Source: Flavonifractor hominis
GTDB lineage: Bacteria; Bacillota; Clostridia; Oscillospirales; Oscillospiraceae
Length of the DNA: 64,000 nucleotides
Direction: 5' to 3'
Assembly (NCBI RefSeq): GCF_040095835.1
Contig: NZ_JBBMFT010000008.1
Coordinates: forward strand, 12,044-76,043
The notes below the pieces were generated by a model that ran no database searches, was not told where the DNA came from, and saw only the letters and a program-made list of their open reading frames with translations. Position 1 is the first letter of the stretch. Every line of letters starts with the position of its first letter. Position numbers and translations under genes: made by a program. Positions 45,921-54,894 of the stretch are shown one piece after another.

Positions 45921-45957
45921 GCCCCGGCTGTCTGACCGACAGCCGGGGCATATTTTT
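45921..45957. terminator. Bidirectional terminator
   Basis: A perfect 12-bp stem (GCCCCGGCTGTC / GACAGCCGGGGC) is followed by a T-rich tract. It serves the RsiV gene and probably the convergent ATPase gene, whose stop lies in that tract. Confidence 0.85.
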
Positions 45958-48587
45958 TATTCTTTGGTGTGTTTTCCACCGGCCACCAGCTTAACCAGCT
46001 GGATGATCAGGGTAGGCAAAACAGCCAGCAGCACCACCTGACCCAAGCGGCTCAGGCTAAAAGCGGGCGAAACCAGGAACAGCCCTTTGAGGCCGGGAAC
46101 AAAGAGTACCGCCAACAGCAGCACCACCCCGGCGAAGAAAGCCAGCACAGAATACTTGTTGCTGGAAAACTTCAGGTGGAAGATGGACTCAGCGCCCCGG
46201 CAATTGAAACCGTGGAAGAGCCGGGCCAGGGTCAGCGTGGCAAAGGCCATGGTAGAGGCCAGCATGGCATCCCCGCCCTGATACCCCAGATAGAACGCAA
46301 CCATAGTAGCCACGGCAATGAGCAGTCCCTGTCCTCCGATACGGGAGAGGAGCGGCCGGTCCAGAATCGGTGCCTTGGGGTCCCGCGGCTTACGGTCCAG
46401 CAGCCCCCGGCGGGCAGGTTCCATTCCGATGGCAATGGCGGGCATGGAATCGGTCAGCAGATTGATGAACAGCAGATGCACCGGCTGGAACGGAACAGGC
46501 AGAGCCATCAGGGAAGCATACAGCACACAGAGGATCCCCGCCGTGTTGCCCGAAAGCAGGAACTGGATGGCATTTCGGATATTTTCATACACGCTGCGGC
46601 CATTGACCACCGCCTTAACGATGGTGGCGAAATTGTCGTCGGCCAGGATCATAGAGGCGGCGTCTTTGCTCACTTCGGTGCCCGTGATGCCCATGGCCAC
46701 ACCGATATCCGCTTTTTTGAGGGCGGGTGCATCGTTGACGCCGTCGCCCGTCATGGATACAATGTTGCCCCGGCGCTGCCAGGCATTGACAATGCGGATC
46801 TTGTGCTCGGGGGATACCCGGGCATACACCGAGATCTTGGCCAGGCGCTCATCCAGGTCGGCATCGGTCATCTCGTCCAGCTCCACTCCGGACACCGCCT
46901 CGTCCCCATCCTGGAAAATCCCCAGCTGCCGGGCAATGGCAGTGGCGGTCACCTTGTGATCGCCGGTAATCATAATGGTGCGGATACCGCCCCGCTTGGC
47001 ATCGGCCACCGCCTGGATCGCCTCGGGCCGGGGCGGGTCGATCATGGAAATAAGGCCAATAAAGGTAAATTCACTCTCATCCTCCAGGGTGAGAGGCCGC
47101 ACAGTGTCCAGCTCCTTGTAGGCAAAGGCCAGTACCCGCAAACCTTCCATGGAAAGCTCCATATTGGTGCGTGCGATCTCCTCTTTCCGCTGAGGGGTCA
47201 TCTCCACCTTTCCCTCACGGGTAAGCAGCCACTTGGACCGGTCCAGCAGTACATCAATTGCGCCCTTGGTGAAGAGGGTAGGCACTCCATCGATGTCGTG
47301 CAACGTGCTCATCAGCTTGCGGTCGGAGTCAAAGGCCAGCTCCCCCAGCCGAGGGTGCTGAGCACGATAGGCTTCCTCATCGATACCCAGCCGGTCGCCC
47401 AGCATCACCAGGGCTACCTCGGTGGGGTCACCGATGGCGGTACCGGTTTCCTCGTTGGTAGTGGCGTCACTGGCCAGCAGGGCAGCTTTGAGCAGCAGGC
47501 GCTGTACATCGTTGACCAGGTCCAGCTCTTCCCCCTCCAGTAGCGAGCCGTCGGCGTACAGTTTCTGAGGGGTCATCTTGTTCTGTGTCAGGGTACCTGT
47601 CTTATCCGAGCAGATGACCGAGACGCTCCCCAGGCTCTCCACCGCCTTCAGGTCCTTGATGATGGCGTTCTGCCGGGCCATTTTCTGGGTGCCCATAGCC
47701 AGTACAATGGTAACGATGGAGCTGAGGGCCTCGGGGATAGCGGCCACCGCCAGAGCCACGGCAAACATCAGGGAATCCAATACCCCCATACCCGTACGGA
47801 AGATGGAAAGAGCAAATACCACAGCGCAGATAGCCATGATGACAATGGCCAGCTTGGCCGAAAAACTGTCCAGGCTCTGCTGCAGGGGGGTCTTGCGCTG
47901 CTGGGTCTGGTTCATGAGGGCCGCGATCTTGCCCAGCTCGGTATCCATACCGGTGGCAGTGACCAGCACAGTGGCCCGACCGTAGGTCACCAGGGAGCCG
48001 GAGAACACCATGTTCTTCTGGTCGCCCAGAGCCACCTGCTCGGCGGTGATGGCCTCGGCCATCTTGTCCACGCCCTCACTCTCACCGGTGAGGGAGCTCT
48101 CATTGACCTTGAGGGAGAAGTTTTCCAGCACCCGGCCGTCGGCCACTACCATATCCCCGGCCTCCAGCAGTACGATGTCACCGGGCACCACATCGGCAGA
48201 GGGGATTTCCACCCGTACGCCGCCCCGCAGGACTTTGGCCGACGGGGAGGACATAGCCTTCAGGCTTTCCAGGGATTTTTCCGCCTTCAGGTACTGCACC
48301 GTGCCCAGCACGGCGTTGAGAATGAGTACGGCAAAAATTACAATGGTGCTCTCCACATTCTCCGACACAGCGGAGATGAGCGCCGCCACGATGAGGATGA
48401 CCACCAGCAGATCTTTAAACTGCTCCAGGAAAATCTGCAGTACGCTCTTCTTTTTCCCCTCGGAGAGCTTGTTGGGGCCATACTTCTCCAGACGGCTGCG
48501 GGCCTCCTGATCGGCCAGGCCGCCGGCGGAGGCCTGCTGCGCCTCCAGGGCCTGCTGGGGCGTTTTTCGATAATAAGCCTCGGACAT
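45957..48587 (-). CDS. P2-type cation-transporting ATPase, probably Mn2+ efflux
   Basis: The 876-residue pump has the P-type phosphorylation motif VICSDKTGTLTQNKM, the ion-site helix AVAAIPEALSSIV (Pro-Glu pair), TGDGVNDAPALKKADIG, and SERCA-like N- and C-terminal membrane regions. Sequence alone suggests Ca2+. The yybP-ykoY riboswitch in its leader points instead to Mn2+ export, as for the lactococcal YoaB and streptococcal MgtA-type pumps. The start MSEAYYRKTPQQALE at 48587 follows AAGGAAGG; the longer frame upstream is riboswitch sequence. Confidence 0.9.
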   Translation of the reverse strand: MSEAYYRKTPQQALEAQQASAGGLADQEARSRLEKYGPNKLSEGKKKSVLQIFLEQFKDLLVVILIVAALISAVSENVESTIVIFAVLILNAVLGTVQYLKAEKSLESLKAMSSPSAKVLRGGVRVEIPSADVVPGDIVLLEAGDMVVADGRVLENFSLKVNESSLTGESEGVDKMAEAITAEQVALGDQKNMVFSGSLVTYGRATVLVTATGMDTELGKIAALMNQTQQRKTPLQQSLDSFSAKLAIVIMAICAVVFALSIFRTGMGVLDSLMFAVALAVAAIPEALSSIVTIVLAMGTQKMARQNAIIKDLKAVESLGSVSVICSDKTGTLTQNKMTPQKLYADGSLLEGEELDLVNDVQRLLLKAALLASDATTNEETGTAIGDPTEVALVMLGDRLGIDEEAYRAQHPRLGELAFDSDRKLMSTLHDIDGVPTLFTKGAIDVLLDRSKWLLTREGKVEMTPQRKEEIARTNMELSMEGLRVLAFAYKELDTVRPLTLEDESEFTFIGLISMIDPPRPEAIQAVADAKRGGIRTIMITGDHKVTATAIARQLGIFQDGDEAVSGVELDEMTDADLDERLAKISVYARVSPEHKIRIVNAWQRRGNIVSMTGDGVNDAPALKKADIGVAMGITGTEVSKDAASMILADDNFATIVKAVVNGRSVYENIRNAIQFLLSGNTAGILCVLYASLMALPVPFQPVHLLFINLLTDSMPAIAIGMEPARRGLLDRKPRDPKAPILDRPLLSRIGGQGLLIAVATMVAFYLGYQGGDAMLASTMAFATLTLARLFHGFNCRGAESIFHLKFSSNKYSVLAFFAGVVLLLAVLFVPGLKGLFLVSPAFSLSRLGQVVLLAVLPTLIIQLVKLVAGGKHTKE

Positions 48588-48629
48588 ATTTGGTTCCTTC
48601 CTTTCCCAAAATTCCGGAGGATGGGTAAC

Positions 48630-48770
48630 AAAAAAAGACCCTCCGCCAACTGCCGCATAGCACGACAGTTGTCGAAAAGTCTTGTTACCACATGGGCGCA
48701 TACCGCCAGATCCGCAATGCAGACCGTGGTGTTGACGGCATGACTTTCAAACTACTCCCTTTTCAACTGC
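48630..48770 (-). promoter_or_regulatory. yybP-ykoY (Mn2+) riboswitch with a terminator
   Basis: On the minus strand the leader carries the conserved GGGAGUAG loop (48759-48752) and CAAGACUUU (48684-48676), the two halves of the Mn2+ site in this class. Their P1 stem pairs CAGUUGAAAAG (48769-48759) with CUUUUCGACAACUG (48679-48666). The same downstream strand can pair with CAGUUGGCGGAGGGUC (48652-48637), 15 of 16 positions, followed by seven U. This is a terminator that competes with P1. Mn2+ binding should favour P1 and switch the pump on. Confidence 0.87.
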
Positions 48771-48774
48771 CGCT

Positions 48775-48803
48775 ATGATAACACACACCAGCCGGCAAGT
48801 CAA
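48775..48803 (-). promoter_or_regulatory. Sigma-A promoter of the riboswitch-ATPase unit
   Basis: On the minus strand, TTGACT (48803-48798) and TATCAT (48780-48775) have a 17-nt spacer. Transcription would begin about 48768, at the first base of the P1 stem. Confidence 0.78.
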
Positions 48804-48911
48804 TGGCTTTTTCCAGTATAGACACATTTCGTCCCACTTATGCGTCCATCGGCATTGACGCTCCTCTTCCGGTCCAGTATACTAAATATAAACTGTCGAA
48901 AGGAGAAATAC

Positions 48912-49337
48912 ATGAAACATAAGCTCATCCCTCCCCTGCTCAAGGCCGCATGGGTACTGGAAGTTGTTGTAGGCATAGCCATTCTGGTGGCCACCGTGAT
49001 CCAGCTGGTTCTGGTGGGAAACCAGACCTTTTCCGGCCTGTTGAGCGGGCAATTCGACCTGGACGGATTTTTTACCAGCATCATGACCATCGTAGTGGGC
49101 ATTGAGTTTCTCAAGATGCTCATTCTCCACACCCCCAGAGCGGTCACCGATGTGCTCTTGTTTGCCATTGCCAAGCAGCTGGTGGTGAGCCATCCCAGTT
49201 CCATGGATACTCTGCTGGGTGTGGCGGCGGTGGTGCTCATCTTCCTGGTGAAAAAGTTTCTACATACCGACGACGACCATCTCTCCGCCGCCGACCGCCA
49301 CATGGCGGCCCATGCCAAACCATCTGAAGACGAATAA
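48912..49337 (+). CDS. PsiE-like small membrane protein
   Basis: The 141-residue protein has four hydrophobic helices. The segment MTIVVGIEFLKMLILHTPRAVTDVLLFAIAKQLVV resembles the phosphate-starvation PsiE fold. The C-terminus is charged (HTDDDHLSAADRHMAAHAKPSEDE). The ATG follows AGGAG. No function is established. Confidence 0.62.
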   Translation: MKHKLIPPLLKAAWVLEVVVGIAILVATVIQLVLVGNQTFSGLLSGQFDLDGFFTSIMTIVVGIEFLKMLILHTPRAVTDVLLFAIAKQLVVSHPSSMDTLLGVAAVVLIFLVKKFLHTDDDHLSAADRHMAAHAKPSEDE

Positions 49338-49380
49338 ATGCGCCGGGGCGCAGGCAATTCTGCCTGCGCCCCCATTGCGT

Positions 49381-50661
49381 TCAGCGCTGATATTCAAATT
49401 CCAGGTTGTACAGCGAGACGATATCCCCATCCTGAATCCCCATCTCCTCCAACCGGTCGAACAGGCCGGACTGGCGGAGCATCTTGTCAAACCAGTTGCG
49501 GGACTCGTAATCGCCGAAGTTGACGTTGGCCATGAGCCGCTGCAGCCAGGGGCCCTCCACGATCCAGGTATCATCCTCATGGACGATGCTGAGGGGCTCG
49601 GACGTATCCACCTCCGGCGGGCGCTCCACGTAGGTGGGCTCGTACACCGTGATGGGGGGCAGGTGCTCCAGCTGACGGGCGGCGGCAAACATCAGCTCCC
49701 GAGTGCCCTGCTGCGAGGCAGCGGAAATCTCATAAAACGGCATGCCCAGGGCCTCCACATGGGCTTTCAGAGCCTCCAGCCCGGAGCGGTCGGCGGCGAT
49801 ATCCACCTTATTACCCGCCACGATCATCGGCCGGGAGGCCAGATCAGGCCCATACTGCTTGAGTTCCTCCTGGATGGCCTCGAAATCGGCCACCGGATCC
49901 CGGCCCTCACTGCCCGACACATCCACAACGTGGATGAGCAGCCGGCAGCGGTCAATATGCCGCAGGAAATCATGTCCCAGACCTGCGCCCTCGGCCGCAC
50001 CCTCGATGATACCCGGGATGTCGGCCAGTACGAAGGACACGCCCTCTTCCACATACACCACGCCCAGGTTGGGGAACAGGGTGGTAAAGTGGTAATTGGC
50101 GATCTTGGGCCGGGCTTTGCTCACCACGCTGAGCAGGGTAGACTTGCCTACGTTGGGGAAGCCAACCAGGCCTACATCGGCCAGCAGCTTCAGTTCCAGG
50201 ATAACCTGCCGCTCCTGGCCAGGCAGACCGGCCTTGGCAAAGCGGGGCACCTGCCGGGTGGGGGTGGCAAAGTGCTTATTGCCCCAGCCGCCGTTGCCCC
50301 CCCGGGCCAACACAAAGGAATCGGTCTCGGACATGTCGCAGATAATCTCGTTCGTCTCCGCATCCCGCACCACGGTGCCCCGGGGCACTTTGATGATGAG
50401 GTCCTCACCGTCCTTGCCGGAGCAGCGCTTGCCCTGGCCGTCCATGCCGTTGCCCGCCACATACTTGCGCTTGTAGCGGAAATCCATCAGGGTGGACATG
50501 TGTTCATTGATCTGCAAAATCACACTGCCGCCCCGGCCGCCGTCGCCCCCGTCAGGGCCGCCCGCGGCCACGTACTTCTCCCGGTGGAAGGCCACCGCGC
50601 CGTTTCCGCCGCTGCCCGCCTTGACGGTAATGCGTGCGGTATCTACAAAGGGTGCTGCCAT
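49381..50661 (-). CDS. obgE: GTPase Obg
   Basis: Obg is an essential GTPase in ribosome assembly and the stringent response. The 426-residue protein has the Gly-rich Obg fold at the start (ARITVKAGSGGNGAVAFHREKYVAAGG), the GTPase domain (VGLVGFPNVGKSTLLSVVSKA, DIPGIIEGAAEGAGLG, NKVD) and a C-terminal OCT domain (VEGPWLQRLMANVNFGDYESRNWF). It follows rpmA across a terminator-like hairpin. Confidence 0.96.
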   Translation of the reverse strand: MAAPFVDTARITVKAGSGGNGAVAFHREKYVAAGGPDGGDGGRGGSVILQINEHMSTLMDFRYKRKYVAGNGMDGQGKRCSGKDGEDLIIKVPRGTVVRDAETNEIICDMSETDSFVLARGGNGGWGNKHFATPTRQVPRFAKAGLPGQERQVILELKLLADVGLVGFPNVGKSTLLSVVSKARPKIANYHFTTLFPNLGVVYVEEGVSFVLADIPGIIEGAAEGAGLGHDFLRHIDRCRLLIHVVDVSGSEGRDPVADFEAIQEELKQYGPDLASRPMIVAGNKVDIAADRSGLEALKAHVEALGMPFYEISAASQQGTRELMFAAARQLEHLPPITVYEPTYVERPPEVDTSEPLSIVHEDDTWIVEGPWLQRLMANVNFGDYESRNWFDKMLRQSGLFDRLEEMGIQDGDIVSLYNLEFEYQR

Positions 50662-50682
50662 AAATTCCCTCCTTCATACAGA

Positions 50683-50716
50683 AAAACGCCCCGAACCAGG
50701 GGGTTCGGGGCGTTTT
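50683..50716 (-). terminator. Hairpin between rpmA and obg
   Basis: A perfect 15-bp stem (AAAACGCCCCGAACC / GGTTCGGGGCGTTTT) lies between the two genes on the minus strand. It may reduce read-through from the ribosomal genes into obg. Confidence 0.82.
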
Positions 50717-50724
50717 ATGCGCAA

Positions 50725-51009
50725 TTACTGAGCGATCTCGACAATGGAGACCTGCTTGCGGTCCTTGCCCAGGCGCTCAAACTTGACCTTGCCGCTCTTG
50801 AGGGCGAACAGGGTATCATCGCTGCCCTTGCCCACGTTGACGCCGGGATGGATATGGGTGCCCCGCTGGCGAACCAGAATGTTGCCGGCCAGAACGAACT
50901 GACCGTCGCCGCGCTTCACGCCCAGGCGCTTGGCCTCGGAGTCACGGCCGTTACGGGTGGAGCCGACGCCCTTCTTGTGGGCGAAGAACTGAAGACCGAT
51001 GTTCAGCAT
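50725..51009 (-). CDS. rpmA: 50S ribosomal protein L27
   Basis: The 94-residue L27 starts MLNIGLQFFAHKKGVGSTRNG. LQFFA before HKKG is the Firmicute N-terminal extension that the Prp protease removes, encoded by the next gene upstream on this strand. L27 sits at the peptidyl-transferase centre. The ATG at 51009 is chosen because the family starts there. Confidence 0.97.
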   Translation of the reverse strand: MLNIGLQFFAHKKGVGSTRNGRDSEAKRLGVKRGDGQFVLAGNILVRQRGTHIHPGVNVGKGSDDTLFALKSGKVKFERLGKDRKQVSIVEIAQ

Positions 51010-51059
51010 GGTATCACACCTCCAAACTTGTGTGTTGAATGGTCGCCGCACCGGAGAGG

Positions 51060-51392
51060 TCAATCCTCCTCCAGCACGATAATATGGTCAGGATATTCCT
51101 CATGCAGACTGGCAAAGTGCACCATAAGCGCGGTCAGAAGGGTCTGGCACACACTTTCATTGGCGTCGCTCAGTCCACCTGGGATACGCAGGGAGATGGA
51201 TGCGTCCTGCTCCCGGATCTTTACCGCAGCCCCCAGTCCTAGCACGTCGTTGACGGCGCACTCGGTGAGACGGACGGCACTGGTCACGGCAGCACAGACG
51301 ATATCGCTCCCCGCTTCGGCGTAGCCGCTGTGGCCCTGCACAGTGAGGCCCACGATGCGCTCGCCCTCCATGTGAAAACGAACTGTGGTCAT
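51060..51392 (-). CDS. prp: Ribosomal-processing cysteine protease Prp
   Basis: The 110-residue protease has the catalytic His in VQGHSGYAEAGSDIVCAAVT and the catalytic Cys 12 residues later in the same stretch. Prp cleaves the N-terminal extension of L27 in Firmicutes. It lies between rplU and rpmA, one base after the rplU stop. Confidence 0.93.
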   Translation of the reverse strand: MTTVRFHMEGERIVGLTVQGHSGYAEAGSDIVCAAVTSAVRLTECAVNDVLGLGAAVKIREQDASISLRIPGGLSDANESVCQTLLTALMVHFASLHEEYPDHIIVLEED

Positions 51393-51393
51393 C

Positions 51394-51705
51394 TTACACG
51401 GAGATCTTGCCGATGGTCACCTTGGTGTAGGGCTGACGATGGCCCTGCTTACGGCGATAGCCCTTCTTGGGCTTGTACTTGAAGACGATGATCTTCTTGC
51501 CCTTGCCGTTCTTCACCACGGAAGCATCCACCTTGGCGCCCTCCACCACGGGAGTGCCAACGGTGATCTTCTCGCCGTCGATGACAGCCAGGACCTTGTC
51601 GAAGGTCACGTTCTCGCCGGCCTCCACGGGCAGCTTCTCGATGAACAGGGTATCACCCTCCGCCACCTTGTACTGCTTGCCGCCGGTCTCGATGATCGCA
51701 TGCAT
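51394..51705 (-). CDS. rplU: 50S ribosomal protein L21
   Basis: The 103-residue protein begins MHAIIETGGKQYKVAEGDTLF and ends KKGYRRKQGHRQPYTKVTI, the conserved L21 fold. It is the first gene of the rplU-prp-rpmA unit, read from a strong promoter about 90 nt upstream. Confidence 0.97.
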   Translation of the reverse strand: MHAIIETGGKQYKVAEGDTLFIEKLPVEAGENVTFDKVLAVIDGEKITVGTPVVEGAKVDASVVKNGKGKKIIVFKYKPKKGYRRKQGHRQPYTKVTIGKISV

Positions 51706-51790
51706 GTAGTTTCAACTCCTTCATTACGGGCTCGCTGTCGGGGGCGGGAGCACGAAACTCCACTTGCAGACCCATTCAAAGCGGCTCTGA
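51706..51790 (-). promoter_or_regulatory. Possible L21 autoregulatory leader
   Basis: The roughly 85-nt leader of rplU is GC-rich and could fold, as L21 leaders in Firmicutes do. The conserved motif was not verified. Confidence 0.35.
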
Positions 51791-51791
51791 T

Positions 51792-51820
51792 AGTATATCA
51801 GCGAGTTTTGGAAAAGTCAA
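51792..51820 (-). promoter_or_regulatory. Sigma-A promoter of rplU-prp-rpmA
   Basis: On the minus strand TTGACT (51820-51815) and TATACT (51797-51792) have a 17-nt spacer. The -35 overlaps the last codons of the phosphatase gene. Confidence 0.82.
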
Positions 51821-52938
51821 GGTTTTTTCAAACTTTTTTCATCCATACGGCCAAAATACCAGCCGGTGACCCCATCTTTTTTCACCAGCGCCCGGTCGGA
51901 CAGCCGCAGCACCACGGAAAGCACGTCGCCTGGCTCCACCGCCAGGCGGTAATCGGTGGCATCCTCACACCGGGTGACCGCTCCGTCGGTATAAAGGTAT
52001 TCGGTGGGGATCTCCAACACCCGTCCGCTCTCCAGGTGCCGGCAGCGGCAGAGCTCCGGCCCCCGCTCCAGCACCTCCAGAGCATTGCGCCCCCAGCGCA
52101 CATTGATGGAGTCGGCCGATGGTACCTGATGCTCCAGAGCTACTGCGGTGGGCAGGCCGTCGTAGGCGAACCAGGAGAATGCCCCGCCGGGCATCTCCGG
52201 CAGCACCAGGGCATTGAGCTGTCCGTCCAGCTTCAGTGAGCATCCCCCGTCGATGCTTGCTATGTGCCGCTCTGGCACCAGCAGCGGCCGGGCCCGGGGC
52301 ACCCATGGGTCATACAGGGTCACCGGCCAGTGACCCACCACGCACCAGCGGCGGAAGGAGTGCCCCTGGGAGAGAAAGTCGTCGTTTTTCATGCACTTCC
52401 AGGCGGGCAGGCCCTCCAAGCGGTCCTCGTCGGCCACGCCCCCGTGAACAAAGAGATAGTCCGGGGTGATCAGGATCTCGGGCAGACTCTCTAAAAACTC
52501 CAGCTCCGGGGCAAACTGCTCCCGCACCACCTGGCGCAGGGCCGGCAGGTCTTCCGGCCCCCGGGGCATAAAGCCAGCCGCCCGCCCCATCTGCAGCAGC
52601 AGGCACCGCTCCCCCCACAAACGCAGGTAGCGCTCATAAAATTCCTTTTGGATCTCCCCGTCCTCCCGGACAAAATCGCACACCAGATCGTCGCAGTTGC
52701 CCCGCAGACAGTAGACGTCGCTGCATTGGGCCAGCTGCATAATATACCGCAGGGTGGAGAGACTGTCGGGTCCTTTCTCCACCAGGTCCCCTACCAGCAC
52801 CAGAATATCCTCCGGGCCATAGCGGGCGGCGCTGAGCACGCCCTGCAGAAAGGGAAGATTGCCGTGGATGTCGCTGATGGCCAGTACCCGCCGTCCGGCA
52901 GGGAATCGGGTACGCACCACCCGGGCCAGTCTGTGCAT
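51817..52938 (-). CDS. Metallophosphoesterase with a C-terminal beta domain
   Basis: The 373-residue protein has the calcineurin-like motifs AISDIHGNLPFLQG, LVGDLVEKGPDS, LRGNCDD, FVHGGVADED and CVVGHWPVT, so all five metal/phosphate blocks are present. A C-terminal domain of about 80 residues (YRLAVEPGDVLSVVLRLSDRALVKKDGVTGWYFG) looks like an SH3-type fold. The substrate is unknown. The ATG at 52938 follows AGGTGGAG; an ATG nine codons upstream has no ribosome-binding site. Confidence 0.83.
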   Translation of the reverse strand: MHRLARVVRTRFPAGRRVLAISDIHGNLPFLQGVLSAARYGPEDILVLVGDLVEKGPDSLSTLRYIMQLAQCSDVYCLRGNCDDLVCDFVREDGEIQKEFYERYLRLWGERCLLLQMGRAAGFMPRGPEDLPALRQVVREQFAPELEFLESLPEILITPDYLFVHGGVADEDRLEGLPAWKCMKNDDFLSQGHSFRRWCVVGHWPVTLYDPWVPRARPLLVPERHIASIDGGCSLKLDGQLNALVLPEMPGGAFSWFAYDGLPTAVALEHQVPSADSINVRWGRNALEVLERGPELCRCRHLESGRVLEIPTEYLYTDGAVTRCEDATDYRLAVEPGDVLSVVLRLSDRALVKKDGVTGWYFGRMDEKSLKKP

Positions 52939-53031
52939 TGACTCCACCTCGCTTTCACGCTCCATTTTAACACGGCGGGTAGAAAAAAGGAACGGATTTC
53001 CCGGCGGGAGATCCGTTCCTTTCTCCTATGC

Positions 53032-53979
53032 TTATCGTGCCATCCGGGCAGCCAGGGATACCCAGCCGTTCTGCTCCCGCCGCCGGAACACCTGTAAGCC
53101 GTTTTGCTCCAGGGCAGCCTGAACCTCGTCGGCACGGGTGTCAATGATCCCCGAACAGAGGAACACTCCGTCCTCCGTCAGGAATTCCCCCGCCCGGGCT
53201 GACAGGGGGATGATCACATCGGCCACGATGTTGGCCAGCACCAGGGGATACTTCTCCTTTGCCAGCTCCCGCACCAGACTCTCATCGGTGATCACATTGC
53301 CCGCCAATACCCGGTAACGGTCCTTTCCGATACCGTTGAGGGCGGCGTTTTCATAGGCCACGTCCACCGCCTTGGGGTCGATGTCCACCGCCACTGCGGA
53401 GGATGCGCCCAGCACCAGGGACGCAATGGACAAAATTCCACTGCCGCAGCCCAGATCCAGCACCGGCTTCCCAGGCACCGTGTACTCCTCCAGCCCCATG
53501 AGGCACAGCTGGGTGGAGGCGTGGCTCCCGGTGCCGAAGGTGAGGCCGGGGTTGAGATAGAGCGGGGTCTTGCCCTCGGGGACCGCTTTGTCCCGCTCCC
53601 ACTCGGGCACAATGTAGATCCGCTCGCCCACAGGCATGGGCTTATAGTACTTCTGCCAGGAGTGGGCCCAATCATTGTCCCCCAGGGAGGTAAGGGTATA
53701 GGGCTGCTCAATGCCGGTGAGCCACTGCTTCAGCTGCGCCCTGCCGTCGGCGTCATCCGTGATATAAAACTTGACCCGGCATACCCCCCGCATCTTTTCC
53801 AGCAGGTCCTCGTCTACATAGTCCCAGTACTGCCGGTTTTGCTCCAGGAAGGTCTTGAAATCCTCCTCATCCTCAACCGCAAAGCCGGTCACACCGTTGC
53901 CTGTCAGCCGGGCACACAGGCCGTCCAGCTGAGCCTCGGTGGTGTCCAGGGTTACTTCCAACCATTTCATCTCTTCCAT
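53032..53979 (-). CDS. prmA: Ribosomal protein L11 methyltransferase
   Basis: The 315-residue SAM enzyme has the motif I VLDLGCGSGILSIASLVLGA, followed by AVAVDIDPKAVDVAYENAALNG and the post-I LANIVADVIIPLS. PrmA trimethylates L11 lysines and the N-terminus. It starts one base into the DegV stop codon. Two catalytic details (the N-terminal recognition domain and GLTFGTGSHASTQLCL) fit the family. Confidence 0.93.
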   Translation of the reverse strand: MEEMKWLEVTLDTTEAQLDGLCARLTGNGVTGFAVEDEEDFKTFLEQNRQYWDYVDEDLLEKMRGVCRVKFYITDDADGRAQLKQWLTGIEQPYTLTSLGDNDWAHSWQKYYKPMPVGERIYIVPEWERDKAVPEGKTPLYLNPGLTFGTGSHASTQLCLMGLEEYTVPGKPVLDLGCGSGILSIASLVLGASSAVAVDIDPKAVDVAYENAALNGIGKDRYRVLAGNVITDESLVRELAKEKYPLVLANIVADVIIPLSARAGEFLTEDGVFLCSGIIDTRADEVQAALEQNGLQVFRRREQNGWVSLAARMAR

Positions 53980-54851
53980 CAGCGGCGGCTCCCCATGAAA
54001 AACAGGGCGACTGTGCCCGGTCCGGAGTGGGCGCCAATGACGGGACCCACGTGGTTGATGACGACACTCTTCACGCCAAAGCGGCGCTTCACATCCTCCG
54101 CCACCTTATTGGCATCGGCCTCACAGTCGCCGTGGCTGATAAAGACAGTCTGCTCCGCCGGATCAATGGCCGTCTCCTCCATATGGTCCACCAGGGCCTT
54201 CAGAGAAGCATTGCGGCCCCGGGCGGTGCCTACTTTTATCAGGTGGCCCTCGTCATCCACATGCATCACCGGCTTGATGGACAGCATGGTACCCAGCACG
54301 GCGGTGGCCGGAGAGATACGCCCTCCCCGTTTGAGGAAGTGCAGATCATCCACCGTAAACCAGTGGCACAGGCGGAGCTTGTTCTCTTCCGTCCAGTCCC
54401 GCACCTCCTCGATGCTCTTGCCCTCGTTTTTCAGCCGGGCAGCATACCACACCAGCAGGCCCTGGCCCAGAGAGGCACACAGTGTATCGACTACATAGAC
54501 CTTTCGCTCAGGGAACTGCTCCATCAGTTCCTGGGCCGCAATGCGGGCAGAGTGGCAGGTAGCCGACAGCCCCGAGGAAAATGCCATTACCAGTACGTCC
54601 TTCCCCGCTTGCAGGTAGGGGGTCATCTTCTCCGTGTAGTCCGCCACATTTACCGCCGAGGTGGTCGCCATCTCCCCCTCCCGCAGCATACGGTAGAAAT
54701 CGCCGGGGTCCATCTCACGGTTATCCGGCCAGTTCCAGTAGGTCTTGTTCTGAATATGGAAGGACAGCGGCAGTACCTCGATCCCCAGTGTCTGCACCAG
54801 TTCATCGGTCAGGTCTGCAGAGGAGTCCGTTAACAAAACATAATCATTCAC
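53979..54851 (-). CDS. DegV-family fatty-acid-binding protein
   Basis: The 290-residue protein has the DegV fatty-acid-binding fold: DYVLLTDSSADLTDELVQTLG at the start, MAFSSGLSATCHSARIAAQELM, and HFLKRGGRISPATAVLGTMLSIKPVM. DegV/FakB proteins present fatty acids to the FakA kinase. FakA is not in this window. Confidence 0.92.
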   Translation of the reverse strand: MNDYVLLTDSSADLTDELVQTLGIEVLPLSFHIQNKTYWNWPDNREMDPGDFYRMLREGEMATTSAVNVADYTEKMTPYLQAGKDVLVMAFSSGLSATCHSARIAAQELMEQFPERKVYVVDTLCASLGQGLLVWYAARLKNEGKSIEEVRDWTEENKLRLCHWFTVDDLHFLKRGGRISPATAVLGTMLSIKPVMHVDDEGHLIKVGTARGRNASLKALVDHMEETAIDPAEQTVFISHGDCEADANKVAEDVKRRFGVKSVVINHVGPVIGAHSGPGTVALFFMGSRR

Positions 54852-54894
54852 CGTAATATAACCTCCAGTACTCTATTTTCCGGGGTATACCCGG

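Noticed and set aside
48630..48681. Simple terminator of an upstream gene
   Set aside because: No minus-strand gene lies upstream; a promoter and aptamer precede it, so it is the expression platform of the riboswitch.
48588..48701. N-terminal extension of the P-type ATPase
   Set aside because: The extra 38 codons fall in the riboswitch expression platform and terminator; a better start with AAGGAAGG exists at 48587.
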